64,000 bases of DNA from Tardibacter sp963781025 (lineage in GTDB: Bacteria; Pseudomonadota; Alphaproteobacteria; Sphingomonadales; Sphingomonadaceae). Shown here one piece after another: positions 1 to 9,541 of this stretch. Position numbers and translations under genes: made by a program. Positions within the stretch are counted from its first letter, which is position 1. Each line of letters opens with the position of its first letter. The stretch covers positions 930,001 to 994,000 of the forward strand of contig CAWADU010000003.1 in NCBI GenBank assembly GCA_963781025.1. The letters are read 5' to 3'. The notes under the pieces are model-generated. The model saw only the letters and a program-made list of their open reading frames with translations, did no database searches and was not told the origin of the DNA.

Positions 1-1850
1 GCGAAAGCGGGACGGACGAACAGGAAGTCATACAGCTCGTCGAAATACCATTTGTGCGTCAGGAAACGATGCAATGCCCGGAAATGCGCCACAAATGCGG
101 CCGGAACCCCCGGGTTGCGGATATAGCTGTTCCAGGCAATCGCAAGCCCGATCAACATGGCGATGCCCGGCGAAAGCTTTGCCCACAGCGGGATGCCGTG
201 CATCGCGTGCATCAGATGGTGATCGAACGCGACCGACCCATTCCAGAAATTATGCTCCACGTCGAGGAAGCCGGCGTGGAACAGGAAGCCGGAGAACACC
301 GCGCCGAGCGCCAGCACGACAAGTGGCACCAGCATCGTCCAGGGGCTTTCGTGCGGATGGTAGCCCGCCGTTCCGGCGATCGCATGGCCGCTGGAGACAT
401 GGTTGTCGGCGCTGTCGGTCGTGCCTTCGGCGTCGGCGTCCTCATGCTCGTGATGGACCGCATGCTGGATATGATCCGACCCAGCCCAGCGCGCTTCACC
501 AAAAAAGGTGAGGAACACCAGACGCCAGGAATAGAAGCTGGTCAACAGCGCCGCGAACACGCCGACCGCAAAAGCGACGTAACCCGCCTGCGTGCCCGAA
601 GCGAACGCCGCCTCGATGATCGCGTCCTTCGAATAGAAACCGGCGAAACCGAACACCCCCATCACGCCAACGCCGGTGATGGCGAGCGTGCCCGCCGTCA
701 TCGCCCAGAAGGTGAGCGGAATGCGCTTACGGAGTGCACCATAATAACGCATGTCCTGCTCATGGTGCATGGCGTGGATAACCGAGCCAGCGCCCAGGAA
801 GAGCAGCGCCTTGAAGAAGGCGTGGGTGAACAGGTGGAACATCGCCGCGCCATAGGCGCCGACGCCCGCCGCGAAGAACATGTAGCCGAGCTGCGAACAG
901 GTCGAATAGGCGATCACACGCTTGATGTCGTTCTGCACCGTGCCGACTGTTGCCGCGAACAGCGCGGTCGCTGCGCCCACATAAGTGACAACGGTGGTTG
1001 CAGTCTCACTCGTCTCGAACATCGGCGAAAGGCGGCAGACCATGAACACGCCCGCCGTCACCATGGTCGCGGCATGAATCAGCGCGGACACCGGCGTTGG
1101 GCCTTCCATCGCGTCCGGCAGCCAGGTGTGGAGACCAAGCTGGGCCGACTTGCCCATCGCGCCGACGAACAACAGGAGGCAAAGCAGCGTCATGGTGTCG
1201 ACCCGCAGGCCGATGAAACCGATGGTCGAGCCCGCCATGCCCGGCGCGGCGGCGAGGATCGCCGGGATCGAGATCGTGCCGAACACCAGGAAGGTGCCGA
1301 AGATGCCGAGCGAAAAGCCGAAGTCGCCGACGCGGTTGACGACGAACGCCTTGATCGCCGCCGCATTGGCCGACGGCTTGTGATACCAGAAACCGATGAG
1401 AAGATAGGAGGCAAGACCCACCCCTTCCCAGCCAAAGAACATCTGGACGAGATTGTCGGCCGTCACCAGCATCAGCATGGCGAAGGTGAATAGCGACAGA
1501 TAGGCAAAGAAGCGGGGCTGGTCGGGGTCTTCGGCCATATAGCCCCAGCTATAAAGGTGGACGAGCGCCGAGACCGTCGTCACCACCACCAGCATGACCG
1601 CCGTCAGCATGTCGACGCGCAACGCCCATGCGACCTGCAAATCGCCCGAATGAATGAAATCCAGCACATGCGCGACAAAGGGCTGCATCTGTCCCGCCAT
1701 CATCGGCAGGAAGATGCTCCATGCGAGCGCGCAGGAAATGAATAGCGCGGCCGTTGTGACAAGCTTGGCCGGCAGGTTGCCGATTGCGCGATTGCCCAAT
1801 CCCGCGATGATGGCCGCCGCGAGCGGCAGGAAGACGAGCGTCTGGATCAT
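1..1850 (-). CDS. nuoL: NADH:quinone oxidoreductase subunit L (partial, C-terminus outside window)
   Basis: Membrane antiporter-like, proton-pumping subunit of complex I. The ATG at 1850 opens MIQTLVFLPLAAAIIAG, a first transmembrane helix. The frame stays open to base 1; I checked that the start, the VQNDIKRVIAYSTCSQLGYMF helix near 938-875 and the WYFDELYDFLFVRPAF segment at the edge are in one frame. That gives about 616 residues, nearly a full NuoL. It lies 8 nt after nuoK as the next gene of the nuo operon. A long open frame on the opposite strand is a codon-bias shadow. The identification is secure; only the last residues are missing. Confidence 0.95.
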   Translation of the reverse strand, partial: MIQTLVFLPLAAAIIAGLGNRAIGNLPAKLVTTAALFISCALAWSIFLPMMAGQMQPFVAHVLDFIHSGDLQVAWALRVDMLTAVMLVVVTTVSALVHLYSWGYMAEDPDQPRFFAYLSLFTFAMLMLVTADNLVQMFFGWEGVGLASYLLIGFWYHKPSANAAAIKAFVVNRVGDFGFSLGIFGTFLVFGTISIPAILAAAPGMAGSTIGFIGLRVDTMTLLCLLLFVGAMGKSAQLGLHTWLPDAMEGPTPVSALIHAATMVTAGVFMVCRLSPMFETSETATTVVTYVGAATALFAATVGTVQNDIKRVIAYSTCSQLGYMFFAAGVGAYGAAMFHLFTHAFFKALLFLGAGSVIHAMHHEQDMRYYGALRKRIPLTFWAMTAGTLAITGVGVMGVFGFAGFYSKDAIIEAAFASGTQAGYVAFAVGVFAALLTSFYSWRLVFLTFFGEARWAGSDHIQHAVHHEHEDADAEGTTDSADNHVSSGHAIAGTAGYHPHESPWTMLVPLVVLALGAVFSGFLFHAGFLDVEHNFWNGSVAFDHHLMHAMHGIPLWAKLSPGIAMLIGLAIAWNSYIRNPGVPAAFVAHFRALHRFLTHKWYFDELYDFLFVRPAF

Positions 1851-1858
1851 TGGGGCGA

Positions 1859-2164
1859 TCAGCCCTTCATCATGTTGATATCGTCAACCGCGATGGTGCC
1901 GCGGTTACGGAAGTAGACGACAAGGATGGCAAGGCCGATGGCGGCCTCGCCGGCAGCCACCGTCAGCACAAACATCGCGAAGACCTGCCCCACGAGATCG
2001 CCGAGGAAGCTCGAAAAGGCGACGAGGTTGATGTTCACCGACAGGAGGATCAGCTCGATCGCCATCAGGATAATGATGACGTTCTTGCGGTTGATGAATA
2101 TCCCCAGCACGCCGAGCACGAAAAGGATCGCGCCCACCACGAGATAATGACCCAATCCGATCAT
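1859..2164 (-). CDS. nuoK: NADH:quinone oxidoreductase subunit K
   Basis: Small antiporter-type membrane subunit of complex I, 101 residues, three predicted helices, with the family core NRKNVIIILMAIELILLSVN holding the conserved membrane glutamate. The ATG at 2164 gives the usual NuoK start MIGLGHYL. A GTG at 2179 overlaps the nuoJ stop (GTGA) and has an AGGGGG about 7 nt upstream, so translation may begin five codons earlier by coupling. It sits between nuoJ and nuoL in the standard order. Confidence 0.95.
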   Translation of the reverse strand: MIGLGHYLVVGAILFVLGVLGIFINRKNVIIILMAIELILLSVNINLVAFSSFLGDLVGQVFAMFVLTVAAGEAAIGLAILVVYFRNRGTIAVDDINMMKG

Positions 2165-2175
2165 TGATGGCCCGG

Positions 2176-2793
2176 TCACAGCGACACCCCCTGCCCGACT
2201 TCGGGCTTTGCAAGCCTGATCGCGTCCTCGGGACGGCGCGCAATCTGCTTTCCGACATCCTGGCGCCGCACGCCGCCGCGCTGGCGATGGGTGAGCACGA
2301 TCGCGCCGATCATCGCCACCAGCAGCACCAGCCCGGCCGCTTCGAAAATATAGGCATAGCGGGTGTAGAGCACCGCACCCAGCGCCTCGATATTGGTCAT
2401 CCCCGCAGTTGCGGCCGCGGGCACCGCGCGCGTCGTCGGTTCGATCAATCCCGCATTCCAGGCGCCGACGGCAAAGACAAGCTCCGTCAGCAGGACTATG
2501 GCAAGCAGCAGGCCGAAGGGCAGGTAACGCGCAAAACCGGCCCGCAGCTCCGAGAAATCGATGTCGAGCATCATCACGACGAACATGAACAGAACCGCGA
2601 CCGCGCCGACATAGACGATGACGAGCAGAATCGCGAGGAATTCGGCCCCCAGCAGCAGGAACAGCCCCGCCGCGTTAAAGAACGCAAGGATCAGCCACAG
2701 CACCGAATGCACAGGGTTGCGGGCAAGAATCGTCAACGCGCCGGACGCGATAACCAGACTTGCGAACAAATAAAAGGCGATGGCCTGGATCAC
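2176..2793 (-). CDS. nuoJ: NADH:quinone oxidoreductase subunit J
   Basis: Membrane subunit of complex I, 205 residues with about five hydrophobic helices. The first reads MIQAIAFYLFASLVIASGAL, and the conserved segment EFLAILLVIVYVGAVAVLFM, typical of NuoJ/ND6, follows. The C-terminal tail after about residue 165 is hydrophilic and variable. It is placed between nuoI and nuoK, with its stop touching the possible GTG start of nuoK. Confidence 0.95.
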   Translation of the reverse strand: MIQAIAFYLFASLVIASGALTILARNPVHSVLWLILAFFNAAGLFLLLGAEFLAILLVIVYVGAVAVLFMFVVMMLDIDFSELRAGFARYLPFGLLLAIVLLTELVFAVGAWNAGLIEPTTRAVPAAATAGMTNIEALGAVLYTRYAYIFEAAGLVLLVAMIGAIVLTHRQRGGVRRQDVGKQIARRPEDAIRLAKPEVGQGVSL

Positions 2794-2827
2794 TAGGACA
2801 AGTCCCCGTTGGCGTCAGATTGGGCGA

Positions 2828-3313
2828 TTAGCGATAGGGCGCGTCGGCGGCAAGGTTCTGTGCGATCGCACGTTCCCAGCGCTCCCCGTTCGCGAGCAGC
2901 TTGTCCTTGTCATAGATCAGCTCCTCGCGCGTTTCAGTGGCGAACTCGAAATTCGGGCCTTCGACGATCGCATCCACCGGGCACGCTTCCTGGCAAAAGC
3001 CGCAGTAGATGCACTTGGTCATGTCGATGTCGTAGCGCGTCGTGCGGCGGCTGCCGTCTTCGCGCGGTTCGGCCTCGATGGTGATAGCCTGAGCCGGGCA
3101 TACTGCCTCGCACAGCTTGCACGCGATGCAGCGTTCCTCGCCGTTGGGATAGCGGCGCAGCGCATGTTCACCGCGAAACCGGGGCGAAAGCGGGTTCTTC
3201 TCGTACGGATAGTTGATCGTCGCCTTGGGCCTGAAGAAATACTTCAGGGTCAACCAGTGCGCCTGGACGAACTCGACGAGGAAGAAGGATTTGATCGTGG
3301 ACGCTACGCTCAT
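2828..3313 (-). CDS. nuoI: NADH:quinone oxidoreductase subunit I (2x[4Fe-4S])
   Basis: Ferredoxin-like subunit carrying clusters N6a and N6b in the connecting arm of complex I. It is 161 residues from the ATG at 3313, which overlaps the nuoH stop as ATGA. Two complete binding motifs are visible: CIACKLCEAVCP near residue 62 and CIYCGFCQEACP near 101. The frame extends 12 codons further upstream, but that stretch lies inside nuoH and is not family-like. Confidence 0.96.
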   Translation of the reverse strand: MSVASTIKSFFLVEFVQAHWLTLKYFFRPKATINYPYEKNPLSPRFRGEHALRRYPNGEERCIACKLCEAVCPAQAITIEAEPREDGSRRTTRYDIDMTKCIYCGFCQEACPVDAIVEGPNFEFATETREELIYDKDKLLANGERWERAIAQNLAADAPYR

Positions 3314-4365
3314 GATCCGAGCACCTGATAGCGGGTGAGCATCAGCCACCCCGAGACAATAACCACCCAGGCAAGCGACAGCGGCAGGAACACCTTCCAG
3401 CCAAGGCGCATCAGCTGGTCATAGCGATACCTCGGCACCGTCGCCTTCACCCAGGCGAAGACGAAGAAGAAGAAGAAGACCTTAGCGAACAGCCAGATGA
3501 AGCCCGGCACGAGATAGAGCGGCGCCCAGTTCACCGGTGGCAACCAGCCGCCGAAGAACAGCAGCGAAGTCATCGCCGACATCAATATCATGTTGGCGTA
3601 TTCGCCAAGGAAGAACAGCGCCATCGCCATCGACGAATATTCGGTCTGATAGCCGGCGACGAGTTCCGATTCCGCCTCGGCCAGGTCGAAAGGCGGGCGG
3701 TTGGTCTCGGCCAGCGCCGAGATATAGAAGACCACGGCCATCGGGAAAAGCAGCGGGTTGAATACGTTGCCGTTCAATATGCCGAAGATGTTGCCCACCT
3801 GGCTATGCACGATCGCCGAGATGTTGAAGCTCGATGCGTACATCACCACGCACACGATCACGAAGCCGATCGAGACTTCATAGCTGACCATCTGCGCCGC
3901 AGACGCTCAGCGAGGCGAGGAACGGATATTTGGAGTTCGACGCCCAGCCCGCCATGATGATGCCGTAGACGCCGAGCGACGACACGGCGAGCAGATAGAG
4001 CAGGCCGACATTGATGTCTGCCAGCACCACTCCGTCACCGAAGGGGATCACCGCCCAGGCGACCAGCGCCAGCGTAAAGGCTGATGATCGGCGCGATGAG
4101 GAAGAGGCCGCGGTTCGCGCGCCGAAGGGATGATGGTTTCCTTCAGGAACACCTTCAGCGCCGTCGGCAAAGCTCTGGAGCAAACCCAAGGGGCCGACCA
4201 CGTTCGGGCCGCGCCGCATCGCGATCGCCGCCCAGACCTTGCGATCGACATAGACACCATCGCGACCGCCAGAAGCAACGGCAGGGCGATAAGCAGGATC
4301 AGGATGACATTGGCGACCAGCCAACCAAAGCCCCAACCAAGCAGATTCTGGAACCAGAGCGTCAT
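3310..4365 (-). CDS. nuoH: NADH:quinone oxidoreductase subunit H, frame-disrupted (5 indels)
   Basis: Membrane subunit that docks the peripheral arm near the quinone site. All parts of a normal NuoH are present in order but in changing frames. The N-terminus MTLWFQNLLGWGFGWLVAN runs from 4365. VDRKVWAAIAMRRGPNVVGP follows a shift near 4258, LKVFLKETIIPS one near 4168, ANRGLFLIAPIIS one near 4115, FTLALVAWAVIPFGDG one near 4082, and MVSYEVSIGF one near 3907; the rest is open to the stop at 3310. No in-frame nonsense codon separates the parts. The start overlaps the nuoG stop (ATGA). The gene is certain; the breaks look like base-calling indels. Confidence 0.9.
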
Positions 4366-6387
4366 TCCGCGGCCTCCAGCATCGGCTGCTTGTGGATAAT
4401 TTCGGCCGAGCAGCGCTCCATGGTGTAGCTCGCGCGGCAGATGGCGTTGGTCAGGTAGAAGTCGCGGACCGGGTAAGTGATCTCACCCGAAATCGTCGAT
4501 CCCGGAAGCACAGGCGGCGACCATGCGGCAGGCGCCAGCCCCTCTTCGGCCAGCGCCGGATGATCAGCGGCGATTGCCGCCAAAAGCTGGCCGTAGCTGT
4601 CGAAGGGCAGTTCTGACGCCAAGCACTTCTGACAGCGCGCGCAGGATCGTCCAGTCCTCGCGGGCGTCGCCGGGTGCGAACACGGCGCGTTCGCTCCGCT
4701 GGACCCGGCCTTCGAGGTTGACCCAGGTGCCCGGCTTTTCGGTATAGGCCGCGCCCGGCAGGATGACGTCCGCCTGATGCGCGGCATGATCGCCATGATG
4801 CCCAATGTAGACTTTGAAGGTCTGGTCAAAGGCGGACAGATCGGCTTCGTCCGCGCCAAGCACGAACAACGCCTTGAGATTCGCTGCCCGTGCCGCGATC
4901 GCGGACAGGCCGCCGGGCGTCGCAAAACCCAAGGTCAGCGCCCCCATTCGGCTGGCCGCCGTGTGCACGATATTGAAGCCGTTCCAGCCTTCGCGGACGA
5001 GGTTGAAGTCGGCGGCAAGCTTCAGCGCCGCGGCGAAACCGCCCTCCACGCCCAGCACCGTTTCACCGACAAGCACGGCTGGACGCTCGGCATTCTTCAG
5101 TGCGTCGGCAGCCTCCGCCGGCAAGCTGGACAGGAGGGCGAGATCGTTGCCCAGCCATGTCGCGCCATAGGTGAGGTCCACCTTCGGTCCGATGGCGAAA
5201 ACCTCCGCCGATTTCTTTAACGCTTTGCGAATGCGCGTGTTGATGAGCGACGCTTCCCAGCGAACATTAGTGCCGACAAGCAGGATCACGTCCGCCTGCT
5301 CAAGCCCTGCGATGGTGGTGTTGAACCTGAGCGCCGACAGGCTCGTCGCGTCATAATCAAGGCCGTTCTGCCGCCCTTCGGCCAGCGAGGACCCCAGCGA
5401 CGCAAGCAGCTTCTTCGCCGCGTAAAGGCTCTCGACCTCGACAAGATCGCCGGCGACCGCCGCGACCTCGTCCTTGCCCGCACCCTTCACCGCCTTGGCG
5501 ATGACCGCGAATGCCTGGTTCCAGCTCGCGGCCTCAAGTTTGCCCTTAACCCGCACATAGGGCTGGTCGAGCCTGCTGCGGACAAGGCCATCAACGGCGT
5601 GGCGCGTCTTGTCGTGCGCCCATTCCTCGTTCACGTCCTCGTTGATGCGCGGCAACACGCGAAGCACCTGACGTCCCCGGCTGTCGAAGCGAATATTGGT
5701 GCCGACCGCATCCATCACGTCGATACCCGGCGTCTTCGTCAGCTCCCAGGGCCGCGCCTCGAACGCATAGGGTTTGGATGTCAGCGCACCAACCGGGCAG
5801 AGATCGACCACATTGCCCGACAACTCGGACTGGATCGCATGCTCCAGATAGGTGGTGATCTGCATGTTCTCGCCGCGCCCGACGGCGCCGATGTCCTCGA
5901 CGCCCGCGACTTCCTCGGCAAAGCGGACGCAGCGGGTGCACTGGATGCAGCGGGTCATCACCGTCTTGACGATGGGCCCCATGTACTTTTCGGTCACCGC
6001 CCGCTTGTTTTCCTGAAAGCGGGTGTGGCCGCGTCCATAGGCGATGGACTGGTCCTGAAGGTCGCACTCGCCGCCCTGGTCGCAGATCGGGCAATCGAGC
6101 GGATGGTTGATGAGGAGGAACTCCATCACCCCTTCGCGCGCCTTCTTCACTTTTTCCGACGTGGTGGGGATCACCTGATTGTCGGCGGCAGGCAGCGCGC
6201 AAGATCGCCTGAGGCTTGGGCGGCCCCGGCGCGACTTCGACCAGGCACATCCGGCAATTGCCCGCGATCTGAGCCGTTCGTGATAGCAGAAGCGCGGGAT
6301 TTCCTTGCCCGCCGCCTCGCATGCCTGAAGCACGGTGGCGCCGGCGGGGACTTCGACCTCGATCCCGTCTACGGTCAGTTTGGGCAT
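4362..6387 (-). CDS. nuoG: NADH:quinone oxidoreductase subunit G, frame-disrupted (3 indels)
   Basis: Large iron-sulfur subunit of the NADH-dehydrogenase module. The ATG at 6387 opens MPKLTVDGIEVEVPAGATV, the 2Fe-2S domain. A shift near 6270 moves IAGNCRMCLVEVAPGPPKPQ to another frame and a second near 6205 restores SCALPAADNQ. The main frame then carries the His-Cys and 4Fe-4S motifs (CPICDQGGECDLQD, TRCIQCTRCVRF) and a long molybdopterin-oxidoreductase-like region. A third shift near 4620 moves the C-terminus (ELPFDSYGQLLAAIA to the stop at 4362) out of frame. About 675 residues if repaired. It lies 4 nt after nuoF. Confidence 0.92.
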
Positions 6388-6391
6388 GCGA

Positions 6392-7687
6392 TTACTCCGC
6401 CGCCTGAAGCATGGGCGCGCCCTGCTTCTCATTGATGCGCCGCTCGATCTCAGGGCGGAAATGGCGGATCAGGCCCTGGATCGGCCAAGCCGCCGCGTCA
6501 CCCAATGCGCAGATGGTGTGGCCTTCGACCTGACGGGTCACTTCCTCAAGCAGATCGATTTCATGGATCTGGGCGTCGCCGGTGCGGAGCCGCTCCATCA
6601 CCCGCCACATCCAGCCAGTGCCTTCGCGGCAGGGCGTGCATTGGCCGCAGCTTTCGTGCTTGTAGAAATAGCTGATGCGGCTGATCGCGCGGACGATGTC
6701 AGTCGATTTGTCCATGACGATGACGGCGGCGGTACCAAGGCCGGAACCGACCGCCTTCAGCCCGTCGAAATCCATGGGCGCGTCCATGATCTGCGTCGCC
6801 GGGACGAGCGGGACGGACGAGCCGCCGGGAATAACGGCAAGCAGATTGTCCCAGCCGCCGCGAATGCCGCCTGCGTGCTTTTCGATCAGTTCGCGAAACG
6901 GAATGCCCATCGCTTCTTCGACGACGCACGGGGCGTTCACATGGCCCGAAATCTGGAACAGCTTGGTGCCTGTGTTGTTCTCGCGCCCGATACTGGCGAA
7001 CCAGCCCGCCCCCCGCCGGAGGATCGTCGGCGCGACCGCGATCGATTCGACGTTGTTGACGGTCGTCGGGCAACCATAAAGGCCAACGCCTGCTGGAAAC
7101 GGCGGCTTGAGACGCGGCTGGCCCTTTTTGCCCTCAAGGCTTTCGATCTGGGCGGTTTCCTCGCCGCAAATATAGGCGCCCGCGCCGCGATGGACGAAAA
7201 CGTCGAAGTCATAGCCAGATCCGCAGGCGTTCTTGCCGATGAAGCCCTTGTCATAGGCCTGCTGGACGGCGGCGAAGAGCGTTTCGGCTTCGCGAATGAA
7301 CTCGCCGCGAATGTAGATATAAGCGGCGCGCGCCCGCATCGCAAAACCGGCGACCAGCGCGCCCTCGATCAGCTTGTGCGGATCGTGGCGGATAATCTCG
7401 CGGTCCTTGCAGGAACCAGGCTCGGATTCGTCGGCGTTGATCAGGAGGAAACTTGGACGGCCGGGCTGCGGCTGCTTGGGCATGAAGCTCCACTTGAGGC
7501 CGGTCGAGAAACCCGCCCCGCCCCGCCCGCGCAGGCCTGACGCCTTGATCCGCTCGATGATCTCGTCCTGGCCGATCTCCAGCAGCGCCCTGGTGTTGTC
7601 CCAGTCGCCGCGCTTCAACGCGCCTTCGATGCCCCAATCCTGATAGCCGTACAGGTTGGTGAAGATGCGGTCCTTGTCCTCAAGCAT
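6392..7687 (-). CDS. nuoF: NADH:quinone oxidoreductase subunit F
   Basis: Flavoprotein that binds NADH and FMN and holds cluster N3; 431 residues. Visible signatures are GLRGRGGAGFSTGLKWSFMP (nucleotide-binding glycine-rich loop), INADESEPGSCKDREI and the cluster motif SCGQCTPCREGTGW, with the fourth cysteine in HTICALGD. The ATG at 7687 overlaps the nuoE stop by 8 nt (ATGCTTGA), which indicates translational coupling. The frame is intact. Confidence 0.97.
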   Translation of the reverse strand: MLEDKDRIFTNLYGYQDWGIEGALKRGDWDNTRALLEIGQDEIIERIKASGLRGRGGAGFSTGLKWSFMPKQPQPGRPSFLLINADESEPGSCKDREIIRHDPHKLIEGALVAGFAMRARAAYIYIRGEFIREAETLFAAVQQAYDKGFIGKNACGSGYDFDVFVHRGAGAYICGEETAQIESLEGKKGQPRLKPPFPAGVGLYGCPTTVNNVESIAVAPTILRRGAGWFASIGRENNTGTKLFQISGHVNAPCVVEEAMGIPFRELIEKHAGGIRGGWDNLLAVIPGGSSVPLVPATQIMDAPMDFDGLKAVGSGLGTAAVIVMDKSTDIVRAISRISYFYKHESCGQCTPCREGTGWMWRVMERLRTGDAQIHEIDLLEEVTRQVEGHTICALGDAAAWPIQGLIRHFRPEIERRINEKQGAPMLQAAE

Positions 7688-8330
7688 CGGTGTTCACCAT
7701 GAAGCCTTTAAGCGTTGTCGGCCCGGTGATGGGGGCCGAGAATTGCCGGTCGACCTGCGGCCCGGCTTTCGGGACGTCGCCCAGCGCCAGCGCCTCCAGA
7801 ATCTTCGCCGTCGTCTCGTAGGTCAGGTCCTCGTAATTGTCGTCGTTCACCTGGATCATCGGCGCATTGGCGCAATTGCCCATGCATTCCACCTCGGTCA
7901 GCGTGAACAGGCCATCGGGCGTGGTCGCGCCCTTCTTCAGGCCTTTGTCCTTGCACGCCCGGAACACATCGTCAGAGCCACGCAGCATGCACGGCGTGGT
8001 CCCGCACACCTGCACATGATAGCGGCCGACCGGCGCCAGATTGTACATGGTGTAGAAGGTCGCGACCTCGTACGCCCGGATATAGGGCATGCCGAGTTCC
8101 TTCGCGACGAACTCGATCACCGGGATCGGAAGCCAGCCCTGCGTGTTCGTTTCCGCCCCCACCTGGCGCTGGGCGAGGTCGAGAAGCGGCATGACCGCCG
8201 ACTGCTGACGCCCCGGCGGATAGCGGCCGATAACCACCTTCACCTTTTCGGCGTTTTCCGGCGTCCACTGGAAATTGCCCCAACGCGCGCGGACCTCCGC
8301 CTCATCGGGAATTTGGGCTGCCTCGCTCAC
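7680..8330 (-). CDS. nuoE: NADH:quinone oxidoreductase subunit E
   Basis: Thioredoxin-like 2Fe-2S subunit (cluster N1a) of the NADH module, 216 residues. The four ligands lie in CGTTPCMLRG and ECMGNCANAP. I place the start at GTG 8330, which overlaps the nuoD stop by 3 nt and begins VSEAAQIPDEAEVRARWGNF, the expected NuoE N-terminus. The frame stays open to 8744, but that part is the shadow of nuoD. The C-terminal extension after about residue 175 (PKAGPQVDRQFSAPITGPTT) is usual for alphaproteobacteria. Confidence 0.95.
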   Translation of the reverse strand: MSEAAQIPDEAEVRARWGNFQWTPENAEKVKVVIGRYPPGRQQSAVMPLLDLAQRQVGAETNTQGWLPIPVIEFVAKELGMPYIRAYEVATFYTMYNLAPVGRYHVQVCGTTPCMLRGSDDVFRACKDKGLKKGATTPDGLFTLTEVECMGNCANAPMIQVNDDNYEDLTYETTAKILEALALGDVPKAGPQVDRQFSAPITGPTTLKGFMVNTDA

Positions 8331-9541
8331 CGGTCCACCTCGCCGAACACTACGTCGATCGCGCCCAAAATCGCGGTCGCATCGGCCAGCATGTGGCCCT
8401 TGGTCATCATGTCCATCGCCTGCAAATGCGAGAATCCGGTCGGCCTGATCTTGCAGCGATAGGGCTTGTTGGTGCCGTCGGACACCAGATAGACCCCAAA
8501 TTCGCCCTTGGGGCTCTCGGTCGCGACATAAACCTCGCCCGCGGGCACATGGAAGCCCTCGGTGTAGAGCTTGAAGTGATGGATGAGCGCCTCCATCGAC
8601 TGCTTCATCTCGCCGCGCTTGGGCGGCACGACCTTGCGGTCGAGGCTGGCGATTGGGCCGTCCGGCATATCGCGCAGGCACTGCTGGATGATACGGATCG
8701 ACTGGCGGCATTCCTCGACGCGGACCATGAAGCGGTCGTAGCAATCGCCACTGGTGCCGACCGGCACGTCGAACTCGACGCGGTCATAGACGTCATAGGG
8801 CTGCGACTTGCGGATATCCCAAGGGATGCCCGAGCCACGGATCATCGGGCCTGAAAAGCCCCATTTGATCGCGTCTTCCTTCGTTACCGTCGCGATATCG
8901 ACGTTGCGCTGCTTGAAGATGCGGTTGTCGATGACGAGCGACATCGCATCATCGAAGATCTTGTGGAAATTGTCCGCCCAGTCGCCGATGTCGTTCAACA
9001 GCGCGATGGGAAGGTCCTGATGAACGCCGCCGGGCCGGAAATAGGCGGCGTGGAACCGCGCGCCCGATGCCCGCTCGTAAAAGGCGAGCGCCTTTTCGCG
9101 TTCCTCGAAGATCCAGATGTTTGGTGTCAGCGCGCCGACGTCCATGACGTGCGAGCCGATGTTGAGGCAGTGATTGAGGATGCGGGTGATCTCCGCGAAC
9201 AGCACCCGGATATACTGGGCGCGCAGCGGCACCTCGAGCCCGAGCAGCTTTTCGATCGCGAGCACATAGCTGTGCTCCATGCACATCGGACTGACATAGT
9301 CGAGCCGGTCGAAATAGGGCAGCGCCTGCAGATAGGTCTTGTATTCGATCAGCTTTTCGGTGCCGCGGTGGAGCAGCCCGATATGGGGATCGACGCGCTC
9401 GACGATTTCGCCGTCCATCTCGAGCACCATGCGCAGCACACCGTGCGCGGCCGGATGCTGGGGGCCGAAATTGACCATGTAGTTGGCGATATCGACATCG
9501 CCCATGGTCGGCTTTTCGAGGGTTTCGAGATTGTCAGCCAT
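8327..9541 (-). CDS. nuoD: NADH:quinone oxidoreductase subunit D
   Basis: 49-kDa-type subunit lining the quinone-binding cavity, 404 residues. It contains the family signature NFGPQHPAAHGVLRMVLEMD near residue 28, with the conserved HPAAHG loop, and CRIRPTGFSHLQAMD near the C-terminus. Its ATG at 9541 shares one base with the nuoC stop (TAATG). It is separate from nuoC, not fused as in enterobacteria. Confidence 0.97.
   Translation of the reverse strand: MADNLETLEKPTMGDVDIANYMVNFGPQHPAAHGVLRMVLEMDGEIVERVDPHIGLLHRGTEKLIEYKTYLQALPYFDRLDYVSPMCMEHSYVLAIEKLLGLEVPLRAQYIRVLFAEITRILNHCLNIGSHVMDVGALTPNIWIFEEREKALAFYERASGARFHAAYFRPGGVHQDLPIALLNDIGDWADNFHKIFDDAMSLVIDNRIFKQRNVDIATVTKEDAIKWGFSGPMIRGSGIPWDIRKSQPYDVYDRVEFDVPVGTSGDCYDRFMVRVEECRQSIRIIQQCLRDMPDGPIASLDRKVVPPKRGEMKQSMEALIHHFKLYTEGFHVPAGEVYVATESPKGEFGVYLVSDGTNKPYRCKIRPTGFSHLQAMDMMTKGHMLADATAILGAIDVVFGEVDR

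Noticed and set aside
54..1493. Long open frame on the plus strand
   Set aside because: It is antisense to nuoL, rich in Arg/His/Asp, with no recognisable domain; GC-rich third positions keep such frames open.
8331..8744. N-terminal extension of nuoE
   Set aside because: It overlaps nuoD fully and reads as shadow peptide; GTG 8330 gives the normal NuoE start.
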